Under the pieces are notes generated by a model that saw nothing but the letters and a program-made list of their open reading frames with translations, had not been told where the DNA came from and made no database searches. DNA of 64,000 bases from Ancrocorticia sp047501485. Its GTDB lineage: Bacteria; Actinomycetota; Actinomycetes; Actinomycetales; Actinomycetaceae. Both the position numbers and the translations under genes were made by a program. Positions within the stretch are counted from its first letter, which is position 1, and the number at the start of each line of letters is the position of its first letter. Shown here one piece after another: positions 24,918 through 34,487 of this stretch. The stretch lies in assembly GCA_047501485.1 (NCBI GenBank), contig JAZDRN010000010.1:35170-99169 (forward strand), written 5' to 3'.

Positions 24918-24945
24918 TCGAAATTCTATTCTAATTGAGTATCAT
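24918..24945 (+). promoter_or_regulatory. uvrA promoter with imperfect SOS-like box
   Basis: TCGAAATTCTATTCTA (24918-24933) matches nine of the twelve fixed positions of the actinobacterial LexA site TCGAAC-N4-GTTCGA and covers the -35 region. TATCAT (24940-24945) lies seven bases before GTG 24953, consistent with a leaderless, damage-inducible uvrA transcript. The LexA assignment is tentative. Confidence 0.4.
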
Positions 24946-24952
24946 GTAGCGA

Positions 24953-27790
24953 GTGAGTGACCGTATCCATGTGCAGGGTGCCCGTGAGCACAATCTTCAG
25001 GATGTTTCCCTTGACCTTCCTCGCGAGGAGATGATCGTCTTCACCGGCCTGTCGGGTTCGGGTAAGTCGTCTCTGGCTTTCGACACCATCTTCGCGGAGG
25101 GGCAACGCCGCTACGTGGAGTCCCTCAGCTCCTATGCCCGGCAGTTCCTCGGTCAGATGGACAAGCCGGACGTGGATTTCATCGAAGGCCTTTCCCCGGC
25201 GGTGTCGATCGACCAGAAGTCGACCAATCGCAACCCCCGTTCGACGGTGGGAACGGTGACGGAGGTCTACGACTACCTGCGGCTTCTCTTCGCGCGGGCC
25301 GGCGAGCAGTTCTGCCCCGTGTGCGGTGAACCGATTCAGGCGCAGAGCGCCCAACAGATCGTCGACAGCGTCGAGAAGCTCGAGGACGGCACACGCTTTC
25401 AGGTGTTGGCTCCGGTACTGCGTGGGCGCAAGGGCGAGTACCAGGACGTCTTCGAGGAGCTGGCCGCGGCCGGATACACCCGTGCCCGGGTCGACGGCGA
25501 GACCGTTCGGCTTGACGACCCGCCCAAGCTGGAGAAGAAGCTGCGTCACGATATCGACGTCGTCGTGGATCGCCTGGTAGCGCGAGAGGGGATGCGAACC
25601 CGCCTGACGGATTCCATCGAGACCGCGCTGCGCCTGGCCGACGGCATCGTCGTCGTTGAACTCGTCGATCTGGACGAGGACGATCCGGAGCGTCAGCGCC
25701 GCTACTCGGAGAAGCGCGCCTGCCCCAACAACCATCCCCTGGCCCTGGAGGAGATCGAGCCGCGCACCTTCTCGTTCAATGCCCCCTACGGGGCCTGCCC
25801 GGATTGCGACGGCATCGGATCGCGCCTGGAGGTCGATCCCGAGCTGGTGGTTCCCGATGATTCGCTGACGTTGCGCGATGGAGCCATCGCACCCTGGTCG
25901 AGTCACCAGGACTTCTTCACCCGTCAGCTCGAAGCGCTCGGCGACGAGCTGTCGTTCGATGTGGATACACCGTGGAACAAGCTGCCCAAGAAGATCCGGG
26001 ACGTCATCCTGCGGGGCAAGGATTACAAGGTCCAGGTGACCTATCGAAACCGCTGGGGCAAGGAACGCCTCTACGCCACCGGTTTCGAAGGGGTCATCCA
26101 CTATGTGATGCGCAAGCACGACGAGACGGAATCATCGTGGTCGCGCGAACGGTACGAGGGCTACATGCGCGAGATAGCCTGCCCGACCTGTCAGGGTGCG
26201 CGGCTGCGCCCCGAGGTGCTCGCCGTGCGTCTCAATGGCAAGAGCATCAACGATGTGTGTCAGCTCTCCATCCAGGACGCCAAGGTGTTCCTGGACAGCC
26301 TCACCCTGAACAAGCGCCAGGCCGCCATTGCCGCACAGGTCCTCAAGGAAGTGCAGATGCGCCTGGGCTTCCTCGTGGACGTCGGACTCACCTACCTGAG
26401 CCTGGCGCGCGGCGCGGCGACCCTCTCCGGTGGCGAGGCCCAGCGCATCCGCCTGGCGACGCAGATCGGCTCCGGACTGGTCGGGGTGCTCTACGTGTTG
26501 GACGAGCCCTCGATCGGACTGCACCAGCGCGATAATGCGCGGCTCATCGCCACGTTGACGAAACTGCGGGATCTGGGCAACACCCTCATCGTGGTGGAGC
26601 ACGATGAGGACACCATTCGCATGGCCGACTGGCTCGTGGATATCGGCCCGGGCGCGGGCGAGCTCGGGGGAGAGGTCGTCTATTCGGGGCCGGTCGCAGG
26701 TATCGAGGACAACGACCGGTCCATCACGGGCCAGTACCTCGCCGGCAAACGTCGTATCGCGCTGCCGACCGAACGGCGCCGTATCGATCCCAAGCGGCAG
26801 ATCACCGTCACCGGAGCGCGCGAGAACAATCTGCGTGACATCACCGCGAAGTTCCCGCTCTCCTGCATGGTGGCAATAACGGGCGTGTCCGGCTCCGGCA
26901 AGTCGACCCTCGTCAACCAGATCCTCTACCAGTCCCTCGCCAACCAGCTCAACGGGGCGCACGGTGTGCCCGGGCGCCACAAGTCCGTGACAGGCCTGGA
27001 CGATCTCGACAAGGTGGTCCACGTGGACCAGTCGCCCATCGGCCGCACCCCTCGCTCCAACCCCGCCACCTATACCGGCGTCTGGGACAAGATTCGCACC
27101 CTGTTCGCCCAGACCCAAGAGGCGAAGATGCGAGGCTACGGGCCGGGCCGGTTCTCCTTCAATGTCAAGGGCGGGCGCTGCGAGGCCTGCAAGGGCGATG
27201 GCACCATCAAGATCGAGATGAACTTCCTACCGGACGTCTACGTTCCCTGCGAGGTATGCGACGGGGCGCGATACAACCGCGAGACCCTCGAGGTGAAGTA
27301 CCGCGACAAGTCGGTCTCCGACGTGCTCAATATGACGATTCATGAGGCACGCGGGTTCTTCGAGCCGATTCAGTCGATCACGCGCTACCTGGCCACGCTG
27401 GAGTCAGTGGGATTGGGCTACGTGCACCTGGGCCAATCGGCCACGACCTTGTCCGGTGGCGAGGCCCAGCGCGTCAAGTTGGCCTCGGAACTGCACCGGC
27501 GTTCCAACGGGCGCACGGTCTACATTCTTGACGAGCCGACCACGGGACTGCACTTCGAGGATGTCCGCAAACTGCTGCAGGTGCTTCAATCCCTGGCCGA
27601 CAAGGGCAATACTGTCATTGTGATCGAACACAATCTGGATGTCATCAAATCGGCGGACTGGATCATCGACATGGGCCCGGAGGGTGGCGCCGGCGGCGGC
27701 ATGGTGATCGCCGAAGGCACCCCGGAGGATGTGGCCGAGGTGGAGGAGTCCTTCACCGGCCAGTTCCTCAAGCCACTGTTGCGGGCGTAG
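24953..27790 (+). CDS. uvrA: Excinuclease ABC subunit UvrA
   Basis: 945 residues, full length. Damage-recognition ATPase with two ABC modules: Walker A GLSGSGKSSLAFD and GVSGSGKSTLVNQ, signatures LSGGEAQRIRLA and LSGGEAQRVKLA, and Walker B VLDEPSIGLH and ILDEPTTGLH. Zinc-binding cysteines are seen in CPNNHP...CPDCDG and in GGRCEACKGDG...PCEVCDG. GTG 24953 begins the conserved sequence and has no Shine-Dalgarno, fitting a leaderless start. uvrC follows after 2 bp, so the two are one operon. Confidence 0.97.
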   Translation: MSDRIHVQGAREHNLQDVSLDLPREEMIVFTGLSGSGKSSLAFDTIFAEGQRRYVESLSSYARQFLGQMDKPDVDFIEGLSPAVSIDQKSTNRNPRSTVGTVTEVYDYLRLLFARAGEQFCPVCGEPIQAQSAQQIVDSVEKLEDGTRFQVLAPVLRGRKGEYQDVFEELAAAGYTRARVDGETVRLDDPPKLEKKLRHDIDVVVDRLVAREGMRTRLTDSIETALRLADGIVVVELVDLDEDDPERQRRYSEKRACPNNHPLALEEIEPRTFSFNAPYGACPDCDGIGSRLEVDPELVVPDDSLTLRDGAIAPWSSHQDFFTRQLEALGDELSFDVDTPWNKLPKKIRDVILRGKDYKVQVTYRNRWGKERLYATGFEGVIHYVMRKHDETESSWSRERYEGYMREIACPTCQGARLRPEVLAVRLNGKSINDVCQLSIQDAKVFLDSLTLNKRQAAIAAQVLKEVQMRLGFLVDVGLTYLSLARGAATLSGGEAQRIRLATQIGSGLVGVLYVLDEPSIGLHQRDNARLIATLTKLRDLGNTLIVVEHDEDTIRMADWLVDIGPGAGELGGEVVYSGPVAGIEDNDRSITGQYLAGKRRIALPTERRRIDPKRQITVTGARENNLRDITAKFPLSCMVAITGVSGSGKSTLVNQILYQSLANQLNGAHGVPGRHKSVTGLDDLDKVVHVDQSPIGRTPRSNPATYTGVWDKIRTLFAQTQEAKMRGYGPGRFSFNVKGGRCEACKGDGTIKIEMNFLPDVYVPCEVCDGARYNRETLEVKYRDKSVSDVLNMTIHEARGFFEPIQSITRYLATLESVGLGYVHLGQSATTLSGGEAQRVKLASELHRRSNGRTVYILDEPTTGLHFEDVRKLLQVLQSLADKGNTVIVIEHNLDVIKSADWIIDMGPEGGAGGGMVIAEGTPEDVAEVEESFTGQFLKPLLRA

Positions 27791-27792
27791 CC

Positions 27793-29994
27793 ATGGCTGA
27801 TCCGGCGAGCTACCGCCCGGCGCCGGGAACCATTCCGGCCCAGCCGGGCGTCTATCGCTTTCGCGATCTGGAGGGCAGGGTCCTCTACGTCGGGAAGGCG
27901 AAGAGCCTGCGCGCCCGGCTGGCCAATTACTTCCAGGACGAATATTCGCTCTCCGCGCGCATTCGTCAGATGGTGCATACGGCGAGTCGTGTGGAGTGGG
28001 TGGTCGTGGGCTCGGAGGTCGAGGCCCTCACCCTGGAGTACTCCTGGATCAAGGAATTCGAGCCGCGCTTCAACGTGGTCTTCCGGGACAACAAGTCCTA
28101 CCCGTACCTCGCCCTCTCTCTTTCCGAGGAATTCCCGCGCGTCTGGATCACACGCCAGAAGCACCGGCCCGGCGTGCGCTACTTCGGGCCCTACACGAAG
28201 GTGTGGGCGATTCGCGAGACCTTGGACAATCTCCTGACGGCTTTTCCCATGCGATCGTGCACGAAGGGCCAGTTCAATCAAGCTCAGCGGGCGGGGCGTC
28301 CGTGCCTCTACGGCTATATCGGCCGTTGCACCGCGCCCTGCGTCGGGCGGATCTCCGAGCCGGATCACCGTGAGATCGCCATGGGCCTGGCCGAGTTCAT
28401 GGACGGCGACACCTCCGGCACCATATCGGAGCGCAAGCGCGAGATGATGGAGGCTGCGGGGGAGGAGAACTTCGAGCGAGCGGCCCGGCTGCGCGACCAG
28501 GTCCAGGCGCTGGAGGCCGCTAGCGAACGCAACGTCGTGGTGTTCCAGCAGAACCTCGATGTGGACATCTTCGGTCTCGAGTTCGATGAGCTGGAGGCCT
28601 CCGTACAGGTCTTCTTCGTCCGCGGCGGAAGGATTCGAGGACAGCGCGGCTGGGTGTCCGAGGAGATCGGCGGCTTGAGCCGGGAGGAGATCGTCGCGGA
28701 GCTTCTGCTACAGGTGTATGGAGACCGGGAGTATGACGAGATCCCCGGCATTCGCACCGAGTCCAGGAGCATCGACGATCGCAAGCACACGCCTGTAGGA
28801 GCCATCCCAGCCCAGATCTGGGTGCCTGCCCTGCCTGCGGACCAGCCTCAGGTGGAGGCGTGGCTGCGCCAGCGGCGTGGCGACAGGCCGGTCAAGCTCA
28901 AGGTTCCCCAGCGTGGGGACAAGGCGAAGCTCGCCGAGACAGTGCGCGAGAACGCCGTCCAGGCTCTGCAGCGCCACAAGCTCGCGCGCGCTGCGGATAT
29001 CACCGTGCGATCGCAGGCTTTGGAGGAACTGCGCGAGGGGCTGGAGCTGGAGCGCGCCCCGCTGCGCATCGAGTGCTACGACATCTCCCACATCCAGGGC
29101 CAGCATCAAGTGGCCTCCATGGTGGTCTTCGAGGATGGCCTGGCCAAGAAAGCCGACTACCGTCACTTCATCGTCCGCGGCCCCGAGGGCAAGGGGGTCC
29201 CCGACGACACCGCGGCCATGGACGAGGTGCTGCGCCGTCGGCTCGCCCGTCTGGTTGCGGGCGCCGCGGGCGACGACGCCGGCGCGGCCGAGGATGAGAC
29301 CAACGGGGACGAGTTGGTGGGATCGGGCCAGGTTCAGGGCAAGCCGCGCCGTTTTGCCTATCGTCCCGACCTACTGGTCGTCGACGGCGGTCTGCCCCAG
29401 GTCAATGCCGCCCAGCGGGTGGTCGACGAGCTGGGCGCGGAGGTTCAGGTGGTAGGGCTGGCCAAGCGCCTGGAGGAGGTATGGGTCCCCGGAGACGACT
29501 TCCCCGTGATCTTCCCTCGCACATCGCCTGCGCTGCGGCTTCTCCAGCAGTTGCGCGACGAATCCCATCGCTTCGCGATCACCTTCCACCGCAAGAAGCG
29601 TGGGAAGGCCATGACGCGATCGGCGTTGGACAGCGTTCCCGGTCTGGGCCCTGCCAAGCAGAAGGCGCTGTTGAAGGCTTTCGGTTCGGTGGCCAAGATC
29701 AGGGCCGCCTCGATCGCTGAGCTGCAGGAGGTCAAAGGCGTTGGTCCGAGCCTCGCAGAGGCGATCGCGGAATCGCTGGCATCCACCACCGCGAAGAGCC
29801 AGGCGGGCGGCGACGCCGTCGTGACGGATCAGGTCCCCGAGGGGGTTCAGGCCCCCACCGTTGAGTCGCCGGCCGAAGGGGAAACTGATGGGGACGTGGA
29901 TGATGCCGAGGGCCTCCCGTCCGGCGACGATCCGAATGAGCCTGTGAGCGGCGGTTTCGAATCAGCAGGGGAGTTCGATTCTTCGAGGGGATAG
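27793..29994 (+). CDS. uvrC: Excinuclease ABC subunit UvrC
   Basis: 733 residues. Makes the 3' and 5' incisions of nucleotide excision repair. Visible are the N-terminal GIY-YIG nuclease (GVYRFRDLEGRVLYVGKAKSLRARL), a UVR motif near residue 215-245, the RNase H-like 5' nuclease (RIECYDISHIQGQHQVASMVVF) and C-terminal helix-hairpin-helix motifs (LDSVPGLGPAKQKALL, VKGVGPSLAEAI). Beyond these is an acidic tail of about 70 residues, not needed for the core activity. An Asp/Ala-rich insertion of about 30 residues precedes LLVVDGGLPQV. Two bases separate it from uvrA. Confidence 0.96.
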   Translation: MADPASYRPAPGTIPAQPGVYRFRDLEGRVLYVGKAKSLRARLANYFQDEYSLSARIRQMVHTASRVEWVVVGSEVEALTLEYSWIKEFEPRFNVVFRDNKSYPYLALSLSEEFPRVWITRQKHRPGVRYFGPYTKVWAIRETLDNLLTAFPMRSCTKGQFNQAQRAGRPCLYGYIGRCTAPCVGRISEPDHREIAMGLAEFMDGDTSGTISERKREMMEAAGEENFERAARLRDQVQALEAASERNVVVFQQNLDVDIFGLEFDELEASVQVFFVRGGRIRGQRGWVSEEIGGLSREEIVAELLLQVYGDREYDEIPGIRTESRSIDDRKHTPVGAIPAQIWVPALPADQPQVEAWLRQRRGDRPVKLKVPQRGDKAKLAETVRENAVQALQRHKLARAADITVRSQALEELREGLELERAPLRIECYDISHIQGQHQVASMVVFEDGLAKKADYRHFIVRGPEGKGVPDDTAAMDEVLRRRLARLVAGAAGDDAGAAEDETNGDELVGSGQVQGKPRRFAYRPDLLVVDGGLPQVNAAQRVVDELGAEVQVVGLAKRLEEVWVPGDDFPVIFPRTSPALRLLQQLRDESHRFAITFHRKKRGKAMTRSALDSVPGLGPAKQKALLKAFGSVAKIRAASIAELQEVKGVGPSLAEAIAESLASTTAKSQAGGDAVVTDQVPEGVQAPTVESPAEGETDGDVDDAEGLPSGDDPNEPVSGGFESAGEFDSSRG

Positions 29995-30062
29995 GCTCGA
30001 TGTCCGCCTCCGGTCCGATCTTCGGGCCGTGACCGCGGCCACGTCTGTGGCAAGATGGATGC

Positions 30063-30995
30063 ATGAGCGACATCAATGACACGGGTTCCTTTCCCCTCGG
30101 CGTTCCCCAGCAGGACAAGGATGCGAGCCTGCCGCATAGCGATCCCGCAGAGCTTCTGGTCATCACCGGAATGTCGGGGGCCGGGCGCTCACGCGCCGCT
30201 GCCACGCTGGAGGATCTGGACTGGTATGTCGTCGACAATCTCCCACCACGGCTCTTGCGAGCTCTTGCGGGGCTCCTGACCCCGGAGGGCGGAGTGCGCC
30301 GTCTAGCCGCCGTCGTCGACGTCCGCTCCCGGGAGTTCTCGGAGCTGAGCGCGACGCTCGACCAGCTGCGTGAGGCGGGCATCGCCTACCGGATCCTGTT
30401 CCTCGATTGCGATGATGCCGAGTTGGTGCGCCGGTACGAATCGGTACGCCGCCCCCATCCGCTGCAGGGCACCGGGCGGCTTCTCGATGGCATCCACGAG
30501 GAACGGCTGCAGCTGCGCAACCTGCGGGACCGGGCAGATATTCTCATCGACACCTCGAATCTCTCCGTGCACGACCTCTCGCGCAAGATCCGCGGGCTGG
30601 TTGCAGAGGAGGCCCAGGCCGATCTGCGCGTCACCGTCATGTCCTTCGGTTTCAAGTACGGGTTGCCGCTGGATGCGGACAATGTCGCCGACGTCCGCTT
30701 CCTTCCCAACCCCTACTGGGTGTCCGAGCTACGCCACCTGACCGGCCACGACGGCCCCGTCTCGGACTACGTTCTCTCCCAGGATGGCGCGAGCCATTTC
30801 GTGCAGCAGTACAGTGACCTCATGGCGGGTATCCTCGACGGCTACGCCCACGAGTTGAAACCCTTTGTCACGATCGCCATCGGGTGCACGGGCGGCAAGC
30901 ATCGTTCGGTTGCGATCTCGGAGGCAATCTCCGCGAACCTGCGTGAAAGGGGACTCGCTGTCAGAACCCTGCATCGCGACCTGGGGAGGGAATGA
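30063..30995 (+). CDS. rapZ: RapZ/YvcJ-family nucleotide-binding protein
   Basis: 310 residues. P-loop protein with ITGMSGAGRSRAAATLEDLDW near residue 35, VVDNLPPRLL and VVDVRSREF, and the C-terminal RapZ domain with SFGFKYGLPLDADNV, NPYW and IGCTGGKHRSV. In E. coli RapZ controls glmS mRNA decay; in Gram-positives the role is less clear, and the conserved uvrC-rapZ-yvcK-whiA order links it to envelope precursor control and cell division. CAAGAT (30051-30056) six bases before ATG suggests an own leaderless promoter. Overlaps yvcK by ATGA. Confidence 0.95.
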   Translation: MSDINDTGSFPLGVPQQDKDASLPHSDPAELLVITGMSGAGRSRAAATLEDLDWYVVDNLPPRLLRALAGLLTPEGGVRRLAAVVDVRSREFSELSATLDQLREAGIAYRILFLDCDDAELVRRYESVRRPHPLQGTGRLLDGIHEERLQLRNLRDRADILIDTSNLSVHDLSRKIRGLVAEEAQADLRVTVMSFGFKYGLPLDADNVADVRFLPNPYWVSELRHLTGHDGPVSDYVLSQDGASHFVQQYSDLMAGILDGYAHELKPFVTIAIGCTGGKHRSVAISEAISANLRERGLAVRTLHRDLGRE

Positions 30996-31938
30996 TGGCG
31001 ATCGGTCGCGGAGTCTCGGGACCCTCGGTCGTCGCCCTGGGCGGGGCCACGGACTGTATGGCAGCCTGTCTGCTCTCCGGCATCTCACAGAGAAGATATC
31101 GGCGGTGGTCACAGTCGCCGACGACGGCGGCTCCTCCGGTCGCCTCCGCAAGGAATTCGGGGTGCTGCCTCCCGGTGATCTACGCATGGCTCTCTCCGCG
31201 CTCTGCGATGACTCGGAGTGGGGGCAGACCTGGCGTGATGTGCTGCAGCATCGTTTCCGGTCCGATGGCCCCCTCAACGGCCATGCCCTGGGTAATCTAC
31301 TCATCGTCTCGCTCTGGGAGCAGCTGGGTGGCAGCGTTCCCGCTCTTGAATGGGTGGGCCAGCTGCTGGAGATCAAGGGGCGCGTACTGCCCATGTCCTC
31401 CACGCCGCTGGAGATCGAGGCGGAGGTGACAACCGATGCCGTGACCGAGACGGTGCGGGGACAGGTCGCCGTCGCCCTGACCACCGGTCATGTGGACAAG
31501 GTCCGCCTCATCCCCAACGATCCGCCGGCACAGCCCGAGGCGCTCGAGGCGATCGGCTCGGCAGACTACGTGATCTTCGGTCCGGGATCCTGGTTCACCT
31601 CGATCATTCCCCACCTGCTGGTTCCCGATCTGCATCGGGCACTATGCGATACCCCGGCAAAGAGGGTGCTTTCTCTCAATCTTCTCTCAGAGAAGGAGAC
31701 ACAGGGGCTCTCCGTGGCGGACCACATCCGTTCTTTCCACGACCACGCTCCGGATTTGCGTCTCGATGTCCTTGTCGCCGATCCGGCGGCCATCGACGAC
31801 CGTGCCGAGGTGGAGGAGGCTGCCCAGGAGTGCGGTGCGCACCTCCTGATACGGACGGTTAGAATGAATGACGGCACGGCCCGCCACGACCCCTTGAGGC
31901 TGGCGGCGGCCTATCGCGATGCTTTTGAGGAAGCCTGA
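30992..31938 (+). pseudogene. yvcK: YvcK/GlmR-family protein, frameshifted
   Basis: The gene starts at ATG 30992, overlapping the rapZ stop, as MMAIGRGVSGPSVVALGG. The expected continuation GGHGLYGSLSALRHLTEK is in a different frame. At GGCGGGGCCAC (G4 at 31043-31046) one more G would restore GGC GGG GGC CAC and join the two frames into a normal protein of about 315 residues. Downstream motifs are intact: VADDGGSSGRLRKEFG, LPPGDLRMAL, HALGNLLI and FGPGSWFTSIIPHLL. YvcK/GlmR binds UDP-GlcNAc and stimulates glucosamine synthesis. Since the rest shows no decay, a base-calling or assembly error is as likely as a true mutation. Confidence 0.85.
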
Positions 31939-32011
31939 TCCGCGAGAACCAGGGCCGCCGTATTTCAGTGCTGCCCACCAGTTGTCCCCGAGCAGAAAGA
32001 AGTCTTTTGGT

Positions 32012-33001
32012 ATGCCAGCCCTGACCCAGTCCGCCAAGGATGAACTAGCCTCGGTACTGCCCCGGATGCTCTCGAGTGCGGGGGCGGAGGCCTGCGCGAT
32101 GTTCCGCTTCGGCGGGGGACTGCACATCAACTCCGGCAAGGTTTCCATTCAGTCCGAGCTGAGCCATGCGGGTAGCGCACGCCACCTCTGGGAACTGGTC
32201 AAGCAGCTTTTCAACGTTGAACCGGAGATACTCGCGGTCTCAACCTCGATGAGGCAGGGCAATCACTACGTGGTGCGAGTGGCCCGCGAGGGAGAGCGCA
32301 TCGCTCGCCGCCTCGGGCTGCTGGACACCTACGGCAGGCCGGTGCGCGGGTTGCCCCCGTCGATCGTGGGCGGCTCCAAGGCCGACGCCGCGGCCGCCTG
32401 GCGCGGGGCTTTCCTCGCCCGAGGCTCCCTCATGGAACCGGGGAGGAACGCTTCGCTGGAGGTGGTCTGCCCGAGTCTGGAGTCCGCCTATGCCTTGGGA
32501 GGACTCGCACGCCGCATGGACATCCCGTACCGTGCTCGTGAATCGCGCGGCGCCCACCGCGTCGATATCCGCGAGGGCGACGCCATCGCTGAGATGCTCG
32601 CCCGTATGGGGGCGAACGATTCCGTCATCCGCTGGGAGGAGCTGCGCGTCGAACGCGAGGTTCACGGCTCGGCGAACCGTCTCGCGAATTTCGACGATGC
32701 CAACATGCGACGCTCCGCCGACGCGGCGGTTGTTGCGGTGATCCGGGTCAAGCGCGCATTCGAGATTCTGGGGGACGAGATCCCGGACAACCTGCGCGAG
32801 GCGGGGGAGTTCCGGATGAAGTATCCGGAGGATTCTCTCAATCTGCTGGGCGAGCGTCTGAATCCTCCGGCCACCAAGGACGCCGTGGCCGGGCGCCTGC
32901 GCCGTCTGAACACGATGGCGGACAAGCGGGCGGCTGACCTGGGAATACCTTCCACTCTGGACGCCGTCACGATCGCGGAACGGAATCTGAACCGGGATTG
33001 A
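32012..33001 (+). CDS. whiA: Sporulation/division transcription factor WhiA
   Basis: 329 residues from ATG 32012; homology starts there (MPALTQSAKDELASV), so the longer in-frame ATG at 31919 is rejected. N-terminal LAGLIDADG-like fold (AWRGAFLARGSLMEPGRNASLEVVCPS) and C-terminal helix-turn-helix (LNLLGERLNPPATKDAVAGRLRRLN). In Streptomyces WhiA works with WhiB on ftsZ and division genes; non-sporulating actinobacteria keep it in the same rapZ-yvcK-whiA order. A small hairpin follows. Confidence 0.95.
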   Translation: MPALTQSAKDELASVLPRMLSSAGAEACAMFRFGGGLHINSGKVSIQSELSHAGSARHLWELVKQLFNVEPEILAVSTSMRQGNHYVVRVAREGERIARRLGLLDTYGRPVRGLPPSIVGGSKADAAAAWRGAFLARGSLMEPGRNASLEVVCPSLESAYALGGLARRMDIPYRARESRGAHRVDIREGDAIAEMLARMGANDSVIRWEELRVEREVHGSANRLANFDDANMRRSADAAVVAVIRVKRAFEILGDEIPDNLREAGEFRMKYPEDSLNLLGERLNPPATKDAVAGRLRRLNTMADKRAADLGIPSTLDAVTIAERNLNRD

Positions 33002-33051
33002 CGCCCCTCAGCGGTAGTCCCCTGCCGGCGCGGACCGGAGCGCGGCGAGAG

Positions 33052-33071
33052 CCTCCCGGAACGTCGGGAGG
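33052..33071 (+). terminator. Probable whiA terminator
   Basis: CCTCCCG, six-base loop GAACGT, CGGGAGG: 7-bp GC stem 51 bp after the whiA stop, followed by TACCTTTCG. Confidence 0.5.
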
Positions 33072-33383
33072 TACCTTTCGAGGGCACCTCAAGGCCCCTA
33101 TCGCTACGCGTGAACACATTTGCGCAGACGCATTAACACTCCTGGGCCCGCCGCGCTTTTGCATAGAAAATGCTGAGAAACGCGCCATGCCACCGTATAT
33201 TTCACATGGCACATTTCGGGCTCCCGCACTGGTCAACGCCGCGACGTCCCAGGGTGTGAGATAGCTCAAAGAAAAGGGACCTCCCGCCCAACACGTGAGG
33301 CGATGAAACGCTAAACTGATCACTGATGACCGGACGTTCCTGTCCGGCACAGACGGGCGCTGTCGGCGTCTGTGGAAACAAGC

Positions 33384-33397
33384 GTGTGCATGCACAC
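33384..33397. promoter_or_regulatory. 14-bp perfect palindrome in the gap leader
   Basis: GTGTGCATGCACAC lies immediately upstream of the AGGAGG ribosome site of gap. It could be an operator for a glycolytic regulator acting on the leader or a short mRNA hairpin. Confidence 0.45.
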
Positions 33398-33410
33398 TAG
33401 GAGGAATAGA

Positions 33411-34415
<1,005 letters not shown>

Positions 34416-34430
34416 GCTTGATGAGCTAGT

Positions 34431-34467
34431 CAGATGCCCGTACATGCACAGCGTGTGCGGGCATCTG
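34431..34467 (+). promoter_or_regulatory. 37-nt hairpin between gap and pgk
   Basis: CAGATGCCCG (34431-34440) pairs perfectly with CGGGCATCTG (34458-34467). The interior adds seven more pairs, two of them G-U, closing a three-base loop (ACA), for a 17-bp stem. It sits 15 bp after the gap stop and ends 20 bp before the pgk ATG. No U-tract follows, so mRNA processing, 3'-end stabilisation of gap mRNA or partial attenuation are likely. Confidence 0.65.
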
Positions 34468-34487
34468 CATTGATGAAAGGACCGTCA

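Larger units (their letters stand above)
33002..33410. other. 409-bp whiA-gap intergenic region
   Basis: Contains a candidate whiA terminator (33052-33071), an AT-richer central part (33130-33220) with no supported ORF, a second small hairpin CCGGAC-GTTCCT-GTCCGG near 33333-33350, and the 14-bp palindrome at 33384-33397 just before the gap ribosome site. The gap promoter is presumably here; TAAACT near 33312 is a possible -10 without a good -35. Confidence 0.6.

Noticed and set aside
29955..29994. tRNA T-arm-like GAGTTCGATTC
   Set aside because: Lies in the uvrC tail; no acceptor, D or anticodon arms could be drawn around it.
32998..33264. 88-codon frame in the whiA-gap gap
   Set aside because: Covers a terminator hairpin and has no ribosome site or recognisable composition.
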